A stretch of 64,000 bases of DNA from Paraburkholderia adhaesiva (GTDB taxonomy: Bacteria; Pseudomonadota; Gammaproteobacteria; Burkholderiales; Burkholderiaceae): assembly GCF_021390575.1 (NCBI RefSeq), contig NZ_JAJEJQ010000001.1, positions 1,216,501 through 1,280,500 on the forward strand, in the 5' to 3' direction. Below are positions 1 to 7,670 of this stretch, piece after piece (within the stretch, counting starts at the first letter, position 1; every line of letters begins with the position of its first letter). A model generated the notes under the pieces. It was not told the DNA's origin. It saw only the letters and a list, made by a program, of their open reading frames with translations, and ran no database searches. The position numbers and the translations under genes are program-made.

Positions 1-311
1 AGTTGCAGCAACAGCGGAACGAATGGCGGTACGCGTCGCCACCCGTTGCCGCCACCGCCCAGTGCCTCGTCAACTAGCGCGATGACCGAGCGGCGCTGGA
101 TTAGACCAATGAATTCGGCGTCACGCAGCGAGGCTGGTGCGTCCGGGTCGTTGATTGAGGCGGAAGTGACCGGCTGGGCGGCTTTCGTCAGATACGCGGT
201 CACTGCGGAGCGCGAGCCGTAGGCGTTCAGCGCCCAGTCTTTCGCGTTGAACACATCGCCCTTTTTGATCGCGATTGCCTTGCACGCCCGGACAAAATCG
301 AGTCGAGCCAC
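1..311 (-). CDS. HK97-like phage major capsid protein, N-terminal part (cut by window edge)
   Basis: An open frame runs from a GTG at 311 off the left edge (about 103 codons seen). An AGGAG ribosome site lies at 318-322, six bases before the GTG. The visible start (ARLDFVRACKAIAIKKGD, then later EFIGLIQRRSV) resembles the N-terminus of capsid proteins of Burkholderia prophages and satellites, where a FVRxxKAxAxxKGD helix is followed by an EF/VEFLRPxS segment. It is downstream of the HNH endonuclease in the same direction, which suits a packaging module. The fold call rests on N-terminal resemblance only; the conserved core lies outside the window. Confidence 0.55.
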   Translation of the reverse strand, partial: MARLDFVRACKAIAIKKGDVFNAKDWALNAYGSRSAVTAYLTKAAQPVTSASINDPDAPASLRDAEFIGLIQRRSVIALVDEALGGGGNGWRRVPPFVPLLLQ

Positions 312-327
312 GATGCGCTCCTGCTGA

Positions 328-630
328 TTAAAACGGCAGATTGCGCGCGATGGCCGCGTCTATCAAACGCTGTGCGTTTTGCCTGTTTTGCGCGGCGTAG
401 CGGGCGAGTTCGCGCAAATGGAACATGCAATGGCCGGTGGCGTCGCATGACGCTGGCTTTATCTTTCCGCTCTTGACGAAGTTCCGCAGCGTCGATTTGC
501 TGCAGGCGACCAACTTCGCCGCCACGGTGGCGGACACGAGCCCGAGGCCCACCACGCGGTGCCCGTCACGCTCGCACTCCGCGCGCATGTCGGCCTCGGC
601 TTCATCGGTCATGGCGTCGAGGCTATCCAT
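328..630 (-). CDS. Small putative DNA-binding (HTH) protein of the integrated element
   Basis: About 100 residues. The middle (SATVAAKLVACSKSTLRNFVKSG) looks like a helix-turn-helix of the MerR/excisionase style: a VAAKL turn followed by a recognition-like STLRNFV helix. The N-terminus is acidic (DEAEADMRAECERDG). An ATG at 630 is chosen; an in-frame GTG at 639 is possible. It sits between the HNH nuclease and the capsid gene, where satellites and prophages often carry a small terminase or regulator. I do not recognise a specific family; a small terminase subunit is a possible alternative role. Confidence 0.55.
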   Translation of the reverse strand: MDSLDAMTDEAEADMRAECERDGHRVVGLGLVSATVAAKLVACSKSTLRNFVKSGKIKPASCDATGHCMFHLRELARYAAQNRQNAQRLIDAAIARNLPF

Positions 631-642
631 GCGCACCACCGG

Positions 643-741
643 TCAGAACGCGAGGTTGTCATCGGCCAGCACAGGGGTATCCACGCACCGCTCGCGCAAC
701 AGCGTGACGGTGCGGGAGTCGGCGGTGTAGAGGTCGGTCAT
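643..741 (-). CDS. Very small hypothetical ORF (32 aa)
   Basis: ATG at 741, TGA at 643-645, just upstream of the HTH-like gene and 12 bases after the HNH gene. The product would be a short peptide starting MTDLYTADSRTVTLL. The tight packing between two real genes supports it, but no convincing Shine-Dalgarno is present and no family is recognised. Confidence 0.3.
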   Translation of the reverse strand: MTDLYTADSRTVTLLRERCVDTPVLADDNLAF

Positions 742-753
742 GTGCGCCGCGTG

Positions 754-1113
754 TCAGAAATCGAACCTGGTCTGGCCGGTTGACAGCGCCACCGCGTCAC
801 GCTTCTGCTGCCGCGAGAGCGACGCATTCTTCGCATGGTGGTGCGCATCGTAGGTGTTGTGGCAGCGCTGGCACCATGCGCGCAGATTCGCCGGATCGCA
901 GTTCGGCGGCCAGTGATCGAGATGCGCGATAGTGAGGACCACCCGCGAGCCAGTGACCGGATGCGGCTTACCGTTTTCGGCGCGGCAATCGGGATAGCGT
1001 GGCGAGCCTTCACAGCGGTTGCCCGCGCGCTTGAGGATCGCAGGCCGGATTTCGGTTTTCCAGTTCGCCGGATAGAGCTTGCGGTTTTCGGGCTTGATTG
1101 GCACGGTATCCAC
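754..1113 (-). CDS. HNH endonuclease
   Basis: A 119-residue protein with the HNH fold. Zinc-type cysteines are C34, C43, C81 and C84. The catalytic stretch TIAHLDH (H64, H67) is followed by PANLRAWCQRCHN (N76, H85) and H91. Phage HNH proteins of this size commonly sit beside terminase and capsid genes and assist genome packaging. Here it lies between ssb and the capsid-side genes, consistent with that job, though a role in mobility is not excluded. The stop of ssb (1117) and this start (1113) almost touch, so the genes are probably co-transcribed. Confidence 0.85.
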   Translation of the reverse strand: MDTVPIKPENRKLYPANWKTEIRPAILKRAGNRCEGSPRYPDCRAENGKPHPVTGSRVVLTIAHLDHWPPNCDPANLRAWCQRCHNTYDAHHHAKNASLSRQQKRDAVALSTGQTRFDF

Positions 1114-1116
1114 CCG

Positions 1117-1551
1117 TCAGAACGCGTCGTTGAGATCATCGTCGGGCACCGGCGCTGCGCTGCGCGACGAGGTTGTGCGCGAGCCGTTCGCGCGTTCCGC
1201 CCTGCGCTGCGCCGCGCCCTGCTGCGCGTTCTGCACCTCGCTGCGCTTGCGCTTCACGTGGTAGGGCGACACCACCGCGTGCGCCACCACCGACACCGAA
1301 GGACGCGTCTCGCCGTCATTGGCTTTCCAAACCCCGAGTTCGAGCGGGCCACTCACGCTCACAGCGTCGCCCTTCGCGAGCGCAAGCAATTCGTCCCGCA
1401 CGTGCGCGTCAAACGCCATGACTCGCGCAAAGAGCACGGTGTCGCCACCAGCGGGCACCCGCAGTGTGGCGAGCGCGTACGCGTTGCCGGTCTTCGTGGT
1501 GCGGGCCTCCGGGTCTTTCGCGAGCGTGCCGCCAAGCAGTGCGTCGATCAT
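1117..1551 (-). CDS. ssb: Single-stranded DNA-binding protein
   Basis: A 144-residue SSB. The first 100 residues look like an OB fold (MIDALLGGTLAKDPEARTTK, then ALATLRVPAG and GDAVSVSGPLEL). A basic linker follows, and the acidic tip DDDLNDAF ends in the conserved phenylalanine that SSBs use to recruit replication partners. It covers ssDNA during replication of the integrated element. It is preceded by the palindromic region at 1623-1671 and the primase-helicase, forming a replication module. Confidence 0.85.
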   Translation of the reverse strand: MIDALLGGTLAKDPEARTTKTGNAYALATLRVPAGGDTVLFARVMAFDAHVRDELLALAKGDAVSVSGPLELGVWKANDGETRPSVSVVAHAVVSPYHVKRKRSEVQNAQQGAAQRRAERANGSRTTSSRSAAPVPDDDLNDAF

Positions 1552-1622
1552 GTGTGCTCCTTGTTCACCTGGTCAGGACCACCCGACGCGACTACATCGA
1601 CGGGGTTCCTTATATGGTGCGT

Positions 1623-1671
1623 AGTTGTTGTAGTTGTCGATGTAGTCACTACATCGACAACTACAACAACT
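1623..1671. repeat. Perfect 24-bp inverted repeat, candidate replication origin of the element
   Basis: Arms 1623-1646 and 1648-1671 are exact reverse complements around one C. The arms hold repeated GTAGTTG/ TTGTAGTTGTCGATG words. A further copy of CTACATCGAC occurs at about 1592-1602. No T-run follows on either strand, so it is not a standard Rho-independent terminator. It lies between the primase-helicase and ssb genes, a usual place for an iteron-type origin. The origin role is inferred. Confidence 0.55.
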
Positions 1672-1701
1672 TCCACCCCTATACGCGCGCACGAGAGAGA
1701 G

Positions 1702-3456
1702 CTACTTCGGCAACGCCCACCACCACTTCGCGTAGCGTCCCTGCCCATGTGGCTTCTGTTTCTGCACGTTGAGGTGCTTGTCGTCTGCGGCCCGTTCAAT
1801 CGCGCGCCACGGAATACCCGCACCGCGCGCGTCATGAAACAGGTCATCGCGCAGGCGCTTGCCGTCCGAGAGGTAGTCGCGGAGGAACCGTTCGGCCTGC
1901 GCGGTGGTGCTGCGATCCTCGCGGGCGTCGTCAAACGTGGTGTCCACGCTGTCCACGATTTCATCCGGCGACATGTCGAGGTAATCACCCCACGCGATGC
2001 CCTGCGCGGTGATACTTTTGTCTCCCGTTTCGCTGATCGTGGTAAAGGCGAACCCGCCGCGCTCCGGTGCGATGTTGGTTTTCGCCCGCGCCATCACCCG
2101 CGCGTCGGTGCGCTCGTTGTGGGCGAACAGCAGAACCATGCGCGCAACGTGAACGAAGGCACCGCTGCCGAGCACGCGTTCGATGGCCTTGCGGCTCCCT
2201 TCCTTCGAGGACTTCGAAAAGTGGGTGATGCCGAACACCGCCGCGCCGGTGCGCCTCGCGAGGTCGAGTACCGGCTGCAATTCGCGCCGCACCTCGTTCG
2301 CGCGGTATGCGTCGCCACGAATCATGTTCATGATCGGGTCGATGATGATGAGCCCCACGTCACGCCCCGCACATTGCTCGATGAGCGAGATCATGTGAAC
2401 GGCCGGGTCGAACGCTGTCTCCTTTCCGTCCCGCGATTCGCCCACCGCGAGGAATACGCGTGACATGTCTGCACCCGCCACGCGCAGACGCGGCTTGAGG
2501 GTGTCACCCGCGTCGTCCTCGCCCGACCAGATCACCACGTCCTGCGCACGCTCGCACTGCGTGGTGTCCGGCCACGTGCCGCAGGTGGTAAGGATGCCCG
2601 CGAAGTCGAGCGCCGATGTCGTTTTGCCCGAACCGCCCATACCCGCACCGAGCGTGAGCTTACCGCGCGGCAACCAGCCGTTCCACAGCCAGTCAATCGC
2701 TTCCTCGTCAATGTCGCTGAACGACTTCAACCTGCACCGGGCGCTTTCAATGCCCGCCTCACTTCGCTTTTCATCGCGTTCCTCCTTCGCCGGTGCGACC
2801 TGCACCGCGTGGTCGAGCACTAGGCGCTTGAGTTCGTCCGGCTCGCCACCGTGGTTAAGCACAAAGTCCCACGCGTCAAAGCCATCCGGTGAGCCTTCCG
2901 GCATGGCGGCGAGCCAACCGTCACACGCCGCCGCTGCTGCATTCGCCGCCTTCACCTGACCCGCGTCCGCCACGACCACGACGCGGGCGTGCGGCCAACG
3001 TTGCCGCGCTGCCACCGCCACGTCATCGAGGTTGCCCACCGTGCCCGCTGACAGCGCCACGCACTGCGAATCGGCGAGCCAGCACACGTAAGCCGACGCG
3101 ATCCCTTCGGCCACGAGTACGCCGCCGTCATAGCTCGCGTCCGGCTCGTCGCTGCCGATATTGAGCGCCGCGCCTGCCCACCGACTGCCCGCGAGGCTGT
3201 GCTTCTGCCACTTGTCGCCCTCGCGGTACACGCGCTGCACGGTGAGCAGTTCACCGCTGCAGACGTGGCGGTACGGGAGCGCGAGGTATTCGTGCTTCTT
3301 CCACACAACCACGCGCAGCCGCGCCAGCACGGCGGGGTTCGTGATGCCCTTGCTGTCCAGATAGTCGTGGCGGATAACGGGCACGCCCACGTCCCACGCC
3401 TTCAAGAACGCGGGCCTTTCGTCGCCGCCGGATTGCACCTCCGGCTGCGCGCTCAT
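1702..3456 (-). CDS. Toprim / RepA-like primase-helicase of the integrated element
   Basis: Starting at the ATG at 3456 gives 584 residues. A Toprim-type segment lies near residues 111-190 (VAEGIASA with E117; VVVVADAG with D164). An AAA/RecA helicase half follows, with Walker A GAGMGGSGKTTSA (about 270-281) and Walker B VGLIIIDPIM (D373). Such proteins unwind and prime the replicating form of phage satellites and islands. The start overlaps the stop of the upstream PriCT-2 gene by 4 bases (ATGA), so the two are probably translationally coupled and may act as a split primase. A longer open frame to 3618 exists but lacks a better start. Confidence 0.8.
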   Translation of the reverse strand: MSAQPEVQSGGDERPAFLKAWDVGVPVIRHDYLDSKGITNPAVLARLRVVVWKKHEYLALPYRHVCSGELLTVQRVYREGDKWQKHSLAGSRWAGAALNIGSDEPDASYDGGVLVAEGIASAYVCWLADSQCVALSAGTVGNLDDVAVAARQRWPHARVVVVADAGQVKAANAAAAACDGWLAAMPEGSPDGFDAWDFVLNHGGEPDELKRLVLDHAVQVAPAKEERDEKRSEAGIESARCRLKSFSDIDEEAIDWLWNGWLPRGKLTLGAGMGGSGKTTSALDFAGILTTCGTWPDTTQCERAQDVVIWSGEDDAGDTLKPRLRVAGADMSRVFLAVGESRDGKETAFDPAVHMISLIEQCAGRDVGLIIIDPIMNMIRGDAYRANEVRRELQPVLDLARRTGAAVFGITHFSKSSKEGSRKAIERVLGSGAFVHVARMVLLFAHNERTDARVMARAKTNIAPERGGFAFTTISETGDKSITAQGIAWGDYLDMSPDEIVDSVDTTFDDAREDRSTTAQAERFLRDYLSDGKRLRDDLFHDARGAGIPWRAIERAADDKHLNVQKQKPHGQGRYAKWWWALPK

Positions 3457-3767
3457 CGCGGCACCTGCCCGTCGAGCTTCATCACCTTTCTTGAACGGTA
3501 GCCGTACCTGCTCGCCGTCGCGTAGAGCAAGCGTGGGTCGATCTTGCCGGTCATGCCGATGGACTTCCATGTGCTTGTGAATCCGCTCGGGTCGTAGCCG
3601 TCGCCGTGCGAACTCCACTCGCGCGCCACCGCCTCGTCACCGCCCGCGCGCTTGAACGCCATGAGCAGGCGCACCCACGAGAAACGATCTTCCGGCACCG
3701 GGCAGTGCATCAGCGCACGCACCGGAGAATCCTCGACAATCCAGCCGTTGTGGACGTGGTTGTACAT
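3453..3767 (-). CDS. PriCT-2-like primase accessory protein
   Basis: A 104-residue protein from the ATG at 3767. The segment RFSWVRLLMAFKRAGGDEA, then WSSHGDGYDPSGFTSTW, matches the style of the primase C-terminal 2 (PriCT-2) domain: a helix, then a WS...GDGY... W signature. Normally this domain is fused inside larger primases; here it is a free-standing small gene. Its stop (3453-3455) overlaps the next ATG, consistent with equimolar production with the Toprim/helicase. Domain call by pattern only. Confidence 0.6.
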   Translation of the reverse strand: MYNHVHNGWIVEDSPVRALMHCPVPEDRFSWVRLLMAFKRAGGDEAVAREWSSHGDGYDPSGFTSTWKSIGMTGKIDPRLLYATASRYGYRSRKVMKLDGQVPR

Positions 3768-3768
3768 A

Positions 3769-3999
3769 TCAGACCTCTCCGCGCGGACCTGCGAGCGCGA
3801 CCTGCAGCAGTCCGAGATCGTTGCGGAGGTCGGCCGGGAGGTCCGGCCGGGAGAGGATGCTGGCGAACACGCGGGCGGCGTCACGGTCAAGGTCCAGCCG
3901 CAGGTCCAGCGCCTCGGACCAGCGCGCAACCCTTTCGTCATCAACCGGATCGAGTCCGCCGCCGCGCAGCCATGCGCGCAGTTCGAGAAGGACGTTCAT
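3769..3999 (-). CDS. Small hypothetical protein of the integrated element
   Basis: About 76 residues from the ATG at 3999 (a GTG at 4011 overlaps the alpA stop as GTGA and is an alternative start). The sequence is rich in Leu, Asp and Arg (LRAWLRGGGLDPVDDERVARW) and probably helical. It ends one base before the next gene's start, so it belongs to the same operon. No family recognised. Confidence 0.55.
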   Translation of the reverse strand: MNVLLELRAWLRGGGLDPVDDERVARWSEALDLRLDLDRDAARVFASILSRPDLPADLRNDLGLLQVALAGPRGEV

Positions 4000-4007
4000 G
4001 GCCGCCC

Positions 4008-4232
4008 TCACGCATCGGCGGCTTCGTTGTCGTGCGTAACCTGCGCGGCGGCGATTTGTTCATCAACCCACGCATCCACATCGGCCTCGATCCACGCGAC
4101 CATGTTGGGACCGGTGTGTATCGGGCGCGGAAAGTCTCCCTGGCTCATCTTGGAGTACAGCGTGCTCACGGAGAAACCGCAGCGGCGCAGCACTTCGGGG
4201 CGGCGAATGAGGCGAGCGGTTTTATCGCTCAT
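4008..4232 (-). CDS. alpA: AlpA-family transcriptional regulator / excisionase
   Basis: A 74-residue protein from the ATG at 4232 with an AAGGAGA ribosome site just upstream. The pattern LIRRPEVLRRCGFSVSTLYSKMSQGDFPRPIHTG is the classic AlpA winged-HTH signature (a VLRRCG helix, a STLYSKM recognition helix, a GDFPRP wing), followed by WIEADVDAWVDEQI. AlpA proteins switch on island genes or aid excision. It is the first gene after the integrase and reads away from it into the replication genes, the expected master position for a satellite. Confidence 0.88.
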   Translation of the reverse strand: MSDKTARLIRRPEVLRRCGFSVSTLYSKMSQGDFPRPIHTGPNMVAWIEADVDAWVDEQIAAAQVTHDNEAADA

Positions 4233-4359
4233 GGCGCATCTCCTTGTGTAATCGTTCGGTGTGGAATGGAACGGAACACACAATGGGTGAGACGCGACGC
4301 AAAGTCTTTATAAAAATCCGCCGCGAAAAATAAATAACCCGGCGCGAGGCCAGGTTTCA

Positions 4360-5709
4360 TCATGCTGTGTACGTGTCGAGGATGACAACATTAGCGGGGT
4401 CGGGCCGCAAGAGCAGTTCTAACCGCTCACCCAAAAGTCGCCACGCTTCCCGCTGTTCTTCGGCGTAGTCGTATCGTTGATAGGTGCGTTTTATCCGGTT
4501 TTGCTCGCGATGGTTTAGGCAAGCGTCGATGACGACCGGCAGCACGCCGCACTTCTGCATTAGCGTCGCGCTTGTTCTTCGCAAATCGTGCGGACTCCAT
4601 GAGTCTTCAGCGTCCGGCAGAAGCACAAGCGCGTTTTCCGTCGCCTTGCCCGCGCGCTTGGAGTGCGACTGACGCTCGAAGAACTTTAGTTGCCGGTCGC
4701 CAACCTGTTTCGAAATGCTTTTCAAATCGACGTGCGTTTCGCCGCCGTCACGCCTGCGGGCGGGCAATAGCCATTCGTCGGAGTAGGAAAGCTCCATCAT
4801 GCGGTGCAAGTGGTGCGCGGCGAAGTCGCTGAGATAGACCGTGTGCGCGTCGCTGTTCTTCGAATTGCCGCTTGGAATGACCCATGTGCGCGCGTCAAGG
4901 TCGATATGTGACTTCTTCGCGCGGATGATTTCGCCCACACGCACACAGGTTCCCAAAATCAGCAAGATCGCGTGTTGTGTCGTGTCCTTTAGGTTTGCGT
5001 TCTTCAGCGCAACGGGCAGGGCGCGCAGTTCCTTATCGGACAGCACGCGGTCGCTTTCTTCTTCCGCGCCGCCGACCTTCTTCTTCGTAATGGTAGCGAG
5101 CGGGTTGACGGTGATGATGTCGCGATCAACGCACCACGCAAGCATCTGTTTCAAGTCGCCCAGCACTGCATTCGCAAGCCGGTTTGCGCCACGCGCGACG
5201 ATTCCATCGAGTACCGCCATCAAGTCTGCCTTCATCACATCGGGCATCGCAGTCGCGCCGACTTTCGGAAAAACGTCCTTTTCAAACCGGCGGCGAGTTT
5301 CCGCGCCGCCGTCCTTGCGCTTGCTCAACGCGGCACGTTCCCATTCGCCAAAACGCGTTTCGAGGGACGGACGATTCAGCACGGTCTCGGCTTCCTCAAT
5401 ACGCGTCTCGACATCGACCTGCTGTTCCAGTTTCGTCGCCTTTCGTTCATCAACCGGGTCGGTGCCGCTATCGAGCAGGGCACGCGCCTTGTCCCGCACC
5501 GCACGAATATCCGCGAGCGAATCACGCGGCCATACACCGCACGAGAGATCACGCTGGCGACTGCGGAAGCGGAAGCGGAACATGAAACCCACTGTGATCG
5601 CCCCCACTTTCGAGACGCGCACCTCTCCGAACAGTCCACCTGTCTCTCGGACCTTTTTTCCTGCGTCCACTGGACGCAATGCCTGCAGTTCCTTGACCGT
5701 AATTTTCAC
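4360..5709 (-). CDS. int: P4-type tyrosine recombinase (integrase) of the tRNA-Pro element
   Basis: A 449-residue site-specific recombinase. The N-terminal half has the DUF4102 arm-binding style of P4-type integrases. The catalytic core shows R257 (TCVRVGE), H374-x-x-R377 (SPHDLRRT), H400 (LNHRE) and the nucleophile Tyr, most likely Y410. It integrates the element into the 3' end of tRNA-Pro; the duplicated tRNA end lies 180 bases upstream of its start. It is placed at the junction distal to the expected intact tRNA, reading into the element. Confidence 0.9.
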   Translation of the reverse strand: MKITVKELQALRPVDAGKKVRETGGLFGEVRVSKVGAITVGFMFRFRFRSRQRDLSCGVWPRDSLADIRAVRDKARALLDSGTDPVDERKATKLEQQVDVETRIEEAETVLNRPSLETRFGEWERAALSKRKDGGAETRRRFEKDVFPKVGATAMPDVMKADLMAVLDGIVARGANRLANAVLGDLKQMLAWCVDRDIITVNPLATITKKKVGGAEEESDRVLSDKELRALPVALKNANLKDTTQHAILLILGTCVRVGEIIRAKKSHIDLDARTWVIPSGNSKNSDAHTVYLSDFAAHHLHRMMELSYSDEWLLPARRRDGGETHVDLKSISKQVGDRQLKFFERQSHSKRAGKATENALVLLPDAEDSWSPHDLRRTSATLMQKCGVLPVVIDACLNHREQNRIKRTYQRYDYAEEQREAWRLLGERLELLLRPDPANVVILDTYTA

Positions 5710-5843
5710 CGCTCACGCTCCTGTACTTGGCCAGTACCCCCACTCTTACCCCCACTCCAAGCACATAACGGATAGGAATGGGCTAAAACGGTATGGTACG
5801 GAAAATCAACGTAGTGCGTTGATTATACGTGAGTTTATGGGGC

Positions 5844-5862
5844 GCGCTGGAATGCGCTGGAA
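5844..5862. repeat. Tandem GCGCTGGAA repeat near the attachment site
   Basis: GCGCTGGAA occurs at 5844-5852 and again at 5854-5862, one helical turn (10 bp) apart, about 25 bases inside the element from the tRNA duplicate. The spacing suits arm-type sites for the integrase or AlpA. Function inferred. Confidence 0.35.
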
Positions 5863-5887
5863 CGCGGCGGGATCACGGAAAACCTAA

Positions 5888-5932
<45 letters not shown>

Positions 5933-5940
5933 GACATATA

Positions 5941-5978
5941 AAGGACTTACGGTGAAAGCCGTAAGTCCTTTATTTTTT
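5941..5978 (+). terminator. Rho-independent terminator after the tRNA-Pro end
   Basis: A 12-bp perfect stem (AAGGACTTACGG / CCGTAAGTCCTT, 5941-5952 and 5959-5970) with a 6-base loop, followed by TTATTTTTT. It is the original terminator of the chromosomal tRNA-Pro transcript, now separated from the gene's 5' half by the insertion. Confidence 0.85.
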
Positions 5979-6152
5979 CCCGCGCGAAAAGTGTCGCTTC
6001 TTGGAGCGTTTGCTGCAAACCAACGGGCAACCGCAGGATGCCCCTGCGGCATTCCACGATCCGACCTAAAGGCACTTCGCCGGAAGCCCATCGGCCCTAC
6101 CGAAGGGAGCAGGGCAGCGATCTATACGATAGCCCGACGCGTCCGGCCTCAA

Positions 6153-7067
6153 TCAACGAGCAGCGTGCGGAATCACTCGCACCCGCAGCGATGCAATCTC
6201 GACCTCGCCAGGCTCCAGCCATCTGAGCCCAAGACGATGATGAATCGCATCGGGCAGCCCTAACCACGGCTCCACGCAGTAAAAATCCGACTGTTCGTTC
6301 TCGGTCCAACTGGTCACTGCATACCATGGCGCTGAACCTGGTCGCTGCAAGTCGATTTCGATGGTCCGCTGCAATTCCGGCATGACGATGCGTACCGGCC
6401 GTTCCGTCACTGCGCCAAGGCAATGGAAGCGGTCGACAATGTCCGGATCGTCGAATCGATACTCCACGTCGCCGATTGCTGCATCGGACATCTTGCCGTC
6501 CGCCGATTGATGCCGGTAGTGTGTGGCCGGCACTTCGAGCGTACTGACGCTGCGTTGCACGTGCGGCAGCGTGAAGTAGAAATGATGTCCCGCGTAATAG
6601 GGCATTCTCGAATCGCCCGTATTGGCCGTGACGAATTCCACCTCGAGTGTGCTTGCGTCGATCAACCGATAGACGACCTCGAAGCGAAACCCGAACGGGT
6701 AGCCTGCACGCGTGGCCGGCGTATCGACCAGCGTCATCCTCAGCCCCGTACCGCCATCGAGTTGTTCCGCGCTGAACGGCAGATCCCGCGCGAAGCCGTG
6801 CATCGGTACGTCGCGTACAACGCCGGCGTCATCGCGCCATCTTCCGATCACACCATCGACCCGGTGACGGGCGATAAACGGAAACAGGATCGGATTGCCC
6901 CCACGCAGTCCGGCGATCTTCGACCAGTCGGCCTCCTCGGGCCAATGGATGATCGACTCTCCATTTGAATGCCAGGAGAGGAGGCGTGCACCGAATTGCG
7001 GGGCGATGCGGACAAGCGAATCGCCGTTCCTGAGTTCGACGATTTCGTGGTCTTGAAAGACGGGCAT
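6153..7067 (-). CDS. Aldose 1-epimerase family protein
   Basis: A 304-residue protein of the galactose-mutarotase-like fold. Visible hallmarks are the N-terminal beta-strand region around FGARLLSWHSNGESIIHWP, the GGNPILFPFIAR segment, PMHGFARDLPF (family catalytic His region) and GHHFYFTLP. The family interconverts anomers of free sugars or sugar phosphates. It is transcribed away from the porin/uronate genes; the shared 7068-7670 region holds LacI-type operators, so it may belong to the same regulon. Substrate unknown. Confidence 0.8.
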   Translation of the reverse strand: MPVFQDHEIVELRNGDSLVRIAPQFGARLLSWHSNGESIIHWPEEADWSKIAGLRGGNPILFPFIARHRVDGVIGRWRDDAGVVRDVPMHGFARDLPFSAEQLDGGTGLRMTLVDTPATRAGYPFGFRFEVVYRLIDASTLEVEFVTANTGDSRMPYYAGHHFYFTLPHVQRSVSTLEVPATHYRHQSADGKMSDAAIGDVEYRFDDPDIVDRFHCLGAVTERPVRIVMPELQRTIEIDLQRPGSAPWYAVTSWTENEQSDFYCVEPWLGLPDAIHHRLGLRWLEPGEVEIASLRVRVIPHAAR

Positions 7068-7284
7068 AGGCTGAAGGCCGATAAGTGCAGGAAACGTGGC
7101 TAAAGGCGCCCGGTGGACGCGTAGACGCGAGCTGACCGGAAGGGAGGATCGGTATGGCGCATGACTTCAACCACACGAGCTACGCTCGCCTGCTTTGCCG
7201 GAAGGGCACAACTTTACGACGCGCCGACGCTGGCACACGGCACAGCACGATAAATGTCGCCGACGATCTTGACGCGCGGGCGTG

Positions 7285-7300
7285 ATGGTATCGCTACCAT
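7285..7300. promoter_or_regulatory. LacI-type operator, site 1 (uronate regulon)
   Basis: ATGGTATCGCTACCAT is an inverted repeat of ATGGTA around TCGC. The same design recurs at 7621-7636, 8961-8976, 11556-11571 and inside a gene at 12444-12459. The likely binder is the LacI-family protein at 10399-11442. Confidence 0.65.
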
Positions 7301-7363
7301 TACGCTAATGTCCGTCCGGGATTACACCTAGGACGCGAAAATGCCACATTTCGGGCGATTAGA

Positions 7364-7377
7364 GGTAATCGTTTTCC
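7364..7377. promoter_or_regulatory. Second-type LacI operator-like site
   Basis: GGTAATCGTTTTCC followed by CTGGAGACT resembles GGATAACGTTTTCC followed by CTGCAGTCT at 16825-16838, the site beside the LacI gene at 15813-16817. This suggests that regulator also acts on the porin/epimerase region. Confidence 0.4.
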
Positions 7378-7614
7378 CTGGAGACTCATCGGTGCCTTTT
7401 TTCGCTGTGCCGCAAAGAAAATCGCATTAATGCGTTTCGGGCGATCGCGTGAGCCCGAGCAATCGACGACTGCGAAGGCCTTTAACTGCACAGGAAACCG
7501 AAGGAAAACTGTTTCCTTAACTGGCGCGAACCACGCGCCAGTACGCTCCACTTTCACACCCGGAAAGCCCTTGCCAGAGCGGCGCCACGCGACTCGTGCG
7601 TGCAAATCAACCGG

Positions 7615-7643
7615 TTGACGCTGGTAACCCTACCAGTAAGATT
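7615..7643 (+). promoter_or_regulatory. Porin promoter with operator in the -35/-10 spacer
   Basis: TTGACG (7615-7620) and AAGATT (7638-7643) are spaced 17 bases. The spacer starts with CTGGTAACCCTACCAG (7621-7636), a perfect CTGGTA/TACCAG inverted repeat of the same family as the site at 7285-7300. A repressor bound here would block RNA polymerase directly. Confidence 0.7.
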
Positions 7644-7670
7644 CGCAGACCCAAAAAACAGGGATACCCG

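Larger units (their letters stand above)
7068..7670. other. Intergenic control region between epimerase and porin
   Basis: About 600 bases with no credible gene. It holds a 16-bp operator-like site at 7285-7300, a different LacI-type site at 7364-7377, and the porin promoter with an embedded operator at 7615-7643. It probably controls both divergent genes. Confidence 0.6.

Noticed and set aside
1623..1671. Palindrome as a Rho-independent terminator of the primase gene
   Set aside because: No T-run follows on either strand and the arms are not GC-rich; a binding or origin site fits better.
835..2463. 542-residue open frame on the plus strand
   Set aside because: It is antisense to the HNH, ssb and primase genes, has Arg/His-rich low-complexity content and no family features; a high-GC shadow.
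6038..6263. Small plus-strand frames after the tRNA-Pro terminator
   Set aside because: No ribosome site or family features; they overlap the epimerase end.
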